From contig PXQK01000093.1 in the NCBI GenBank assembly GCA_003022085.1, positions 1 through 24,466 on the forward strand: a stretch of DNA of 24,466 bases, given 5' to 3'. The stretch is from Halobacteriales archaeon QH_10_65_19 (GTDB taxonomy: Archaea > Halobacteriota > Halobacteria > Halobacteriales > Haloarculaceae). The notes under the pieces were generated by a model. It made no database searches. It was not told where the DNA came from and worked only from the letters and a program-made list of their open reading frames with translations. The translations under genes and the position numbers were made by a program. Positions 23,672 through 24,466 of the stretch are shown here, piece by piece. Numbering within the stretch: the first letter of the stretch is position 1; every line of letters starts with the position of its first letter.

Positions 23672-24466
23672 CTACGACCGTTCCTCGACGTGTCGCACCC
23701 CACTCGCGATCCCGCGGGTGCTCTCGGCCATCTCCGGTCCGGACATCTCGGCCCGCCCGACCGCGAACGCCTTTGGGCCCTCGATGACGACTTCGTCGCC
23801 CGGCCGGATCTCCGGCGATGCGTCGATGACCCCCGGCGCCAGCACGGAGCCGTGGGGGACGAACGCGTCGATCTCGACCCGTTTCGTCGGGACGTCGCTG
23901 TCGACCCACCGGCGCGCGCCGGCCAGCGTCAGCGAGAGCACGCCGTACTCGGGGACGAGCATCGCCAGTTGCTCGCCGTCGGCCGACAGCGCCCGGAGCT
24001 TGGGGTAGACGCTCTCGACGGCCAGGTCCGCGAACAGGTCGTCCCCCGCATCCTCGCCGAACTGGTAGTCGGCGACTGCGCGGATCGTGTTGTGCTGGCG
24101 CTCCCGTTTCGAGTACTTGAGTTCCCGGGAGAGCGTCGACGCGAGGTTCGCCAGCGAATCGCCAGCGGTGGGGTGGCCCTCGACGGTGTACTCGAAGTCC
24201 AGCCCCAGCGACGACTCGACGCGCTCGCAGATCTCCCGGTACCCCTCCTCGGGGACGTGCGTGACGATTCTGGGATAGTCGTTCCGTTCGAGATATGCCT
24301 CCAGCACGGTCGCGACGAACTCGATCTCGGCCGCGGACCACCGGCCCGTCACCGCGGTGTCGTACTGCTGTGCCGGGTAGGTGAGTTCGAGTTCCTGCGG
24401 GACGACGCCGATCGGCGAGGTCATCGACACCAGGTGCGCGCGGTACTGGATCGCGTCGTGGAACTG
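23672..24466 (-). CDS. arcS: Archaeosine synthase, C-terminal part (gene runs past the window)
   Basis: The frame is open from beyond 24466 to a TAG at 23672-23674, giving the last 264 residues. QFHDAIQYRAHLVSMTSPIG and VVPQELELTYPAQQYDTAVT are characteristic of the ArcS (TgtA2) family. The C-terminus contains a PUA domain from about VPTKRVEIDAFVPHGSVLAP to GDEVVIEGPKAFAVGRAEMS. ArcS converts preQ0 at position 15 of tRNA to archaeosine. The GTG and ATG codons near 24424-24430 lie inside this conserved region and are not starts. Confidence 0.88.
   Translation of the reverse strand, partial: QFHDAIQYRAHLVSMTSPIGVVPQELELTYPAQQYDTAVTGRWSAAEIEFVATVLEAYLERNDYPRIVTHVPEEGYREICERVESSLGLDFEYTVEGHPTAGDSLANLASTLSRELKYSKRERQHNTIRAVADYQFGEDAGDDLFADLAVESVYPKLRALSADGEQLAMLVPEYGVLSLTLAGARRWVDSDVPTKRVEIDAFVPHGSVLAPGVIDASPEIRPGDEVVIEGPKAFAVGRAEMSGPEMAESTRGIASGVRHVEERS

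Noticed and set aside
1..24466. tRNA, rRNA or CRISPR arrays
   Set aside because: Scanning the intergenic gaps showed no acceptor/T-loop arrangement, no rRNA-like sequence and no regularly spaced direct repeats.

Overview
The window reads as chromosomal DNA of a haloarchaeon (class Halobacteria). It is GC-rich, the proteins are strongly acidic (Asp/Glu-rich), many genes appear leaderless with an AT-rich box about 25-30 bases before the ATG, and several genes are archaeal: pelota, archaeosine synthase, the GGGP-synthase family, and a geranylgeranyl reductase. I see no rRNA, tRNA or CRISPR array, and no intact transposon.

Layout. 1-996: 5' part of a GlmU-like sugar-nucleotidyltransferase (minus), divergent from a long GGGP-synthase-family gene (1190-2461). 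2491-3123: rhomboid protease (minus). 3287-4429: four-CBS protein fused to a hibernation-factor-like domain. 4555-5862: acidic HEAT-repeat protein (minus). 6112-6606: DUF309 protein. 6857-10152: divergent beta-oxidation pair, acyl-CoA dehydrogenase (minus) and a fused 3-hydroxyacyl-CoA dehydrogenase/enoyl-CoA hydratase (plus), the latter with an apparent frameshift near 10011. 10363-12944: divergent geranylgeranyl reductase and an unrecognised protein with an LDDVDD motif. 13113-13283: 56-residue zinc-ribbon protein (minus). 13354-14193: TatD-like hydrolase (minus). 14194-14756: gene-poor stretch with an alcohol dehydrogenase tail. 14757-15458: endonuclease III (minus). 15783-17360 and 17481-18497: two convergent amidohydrolases. 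18937-19806: UbiA prenyltransferase. 19951-21018: pelota. 21098-21589: GNAT acetyltransferase. 21709-23435: ABC ATPase/permease operon. 23672-24466: C-terminal part of archaeosine synthase (minus).

Most genes are monocistronic housekeeping or accessory genes. Recurring themes are isoprenoid/membrane-lipid chemistry (GGGP-synthase family, geranylgeranyl reductase, UbiA, perhaps the LDDVDD protein), fatty-acid oxidation, and ribosome or RNA care (CBS-HPF protein, pelota, ArcS).

The most unusual content is a dispersed family of short inverted-repeat elements with termini close to TGATACGGTCGTGCGTGA. Two copies are exactly 160 bp (6604-6763 and 12942-13101, opposite orientation, roughly 88% identical by hand alignment), two are shorter and diverged (4433-4544, 23545-23658), and two are single ends (1051-1105, 18732-18757). 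All four long copies lie between convergent genes, and both 160-bp copies supply the stop codon of the upstream gene. They look like a non-autonomous mobile element (MITE-like) or a structured 3'-end/terminator element. No transposase is in the window.
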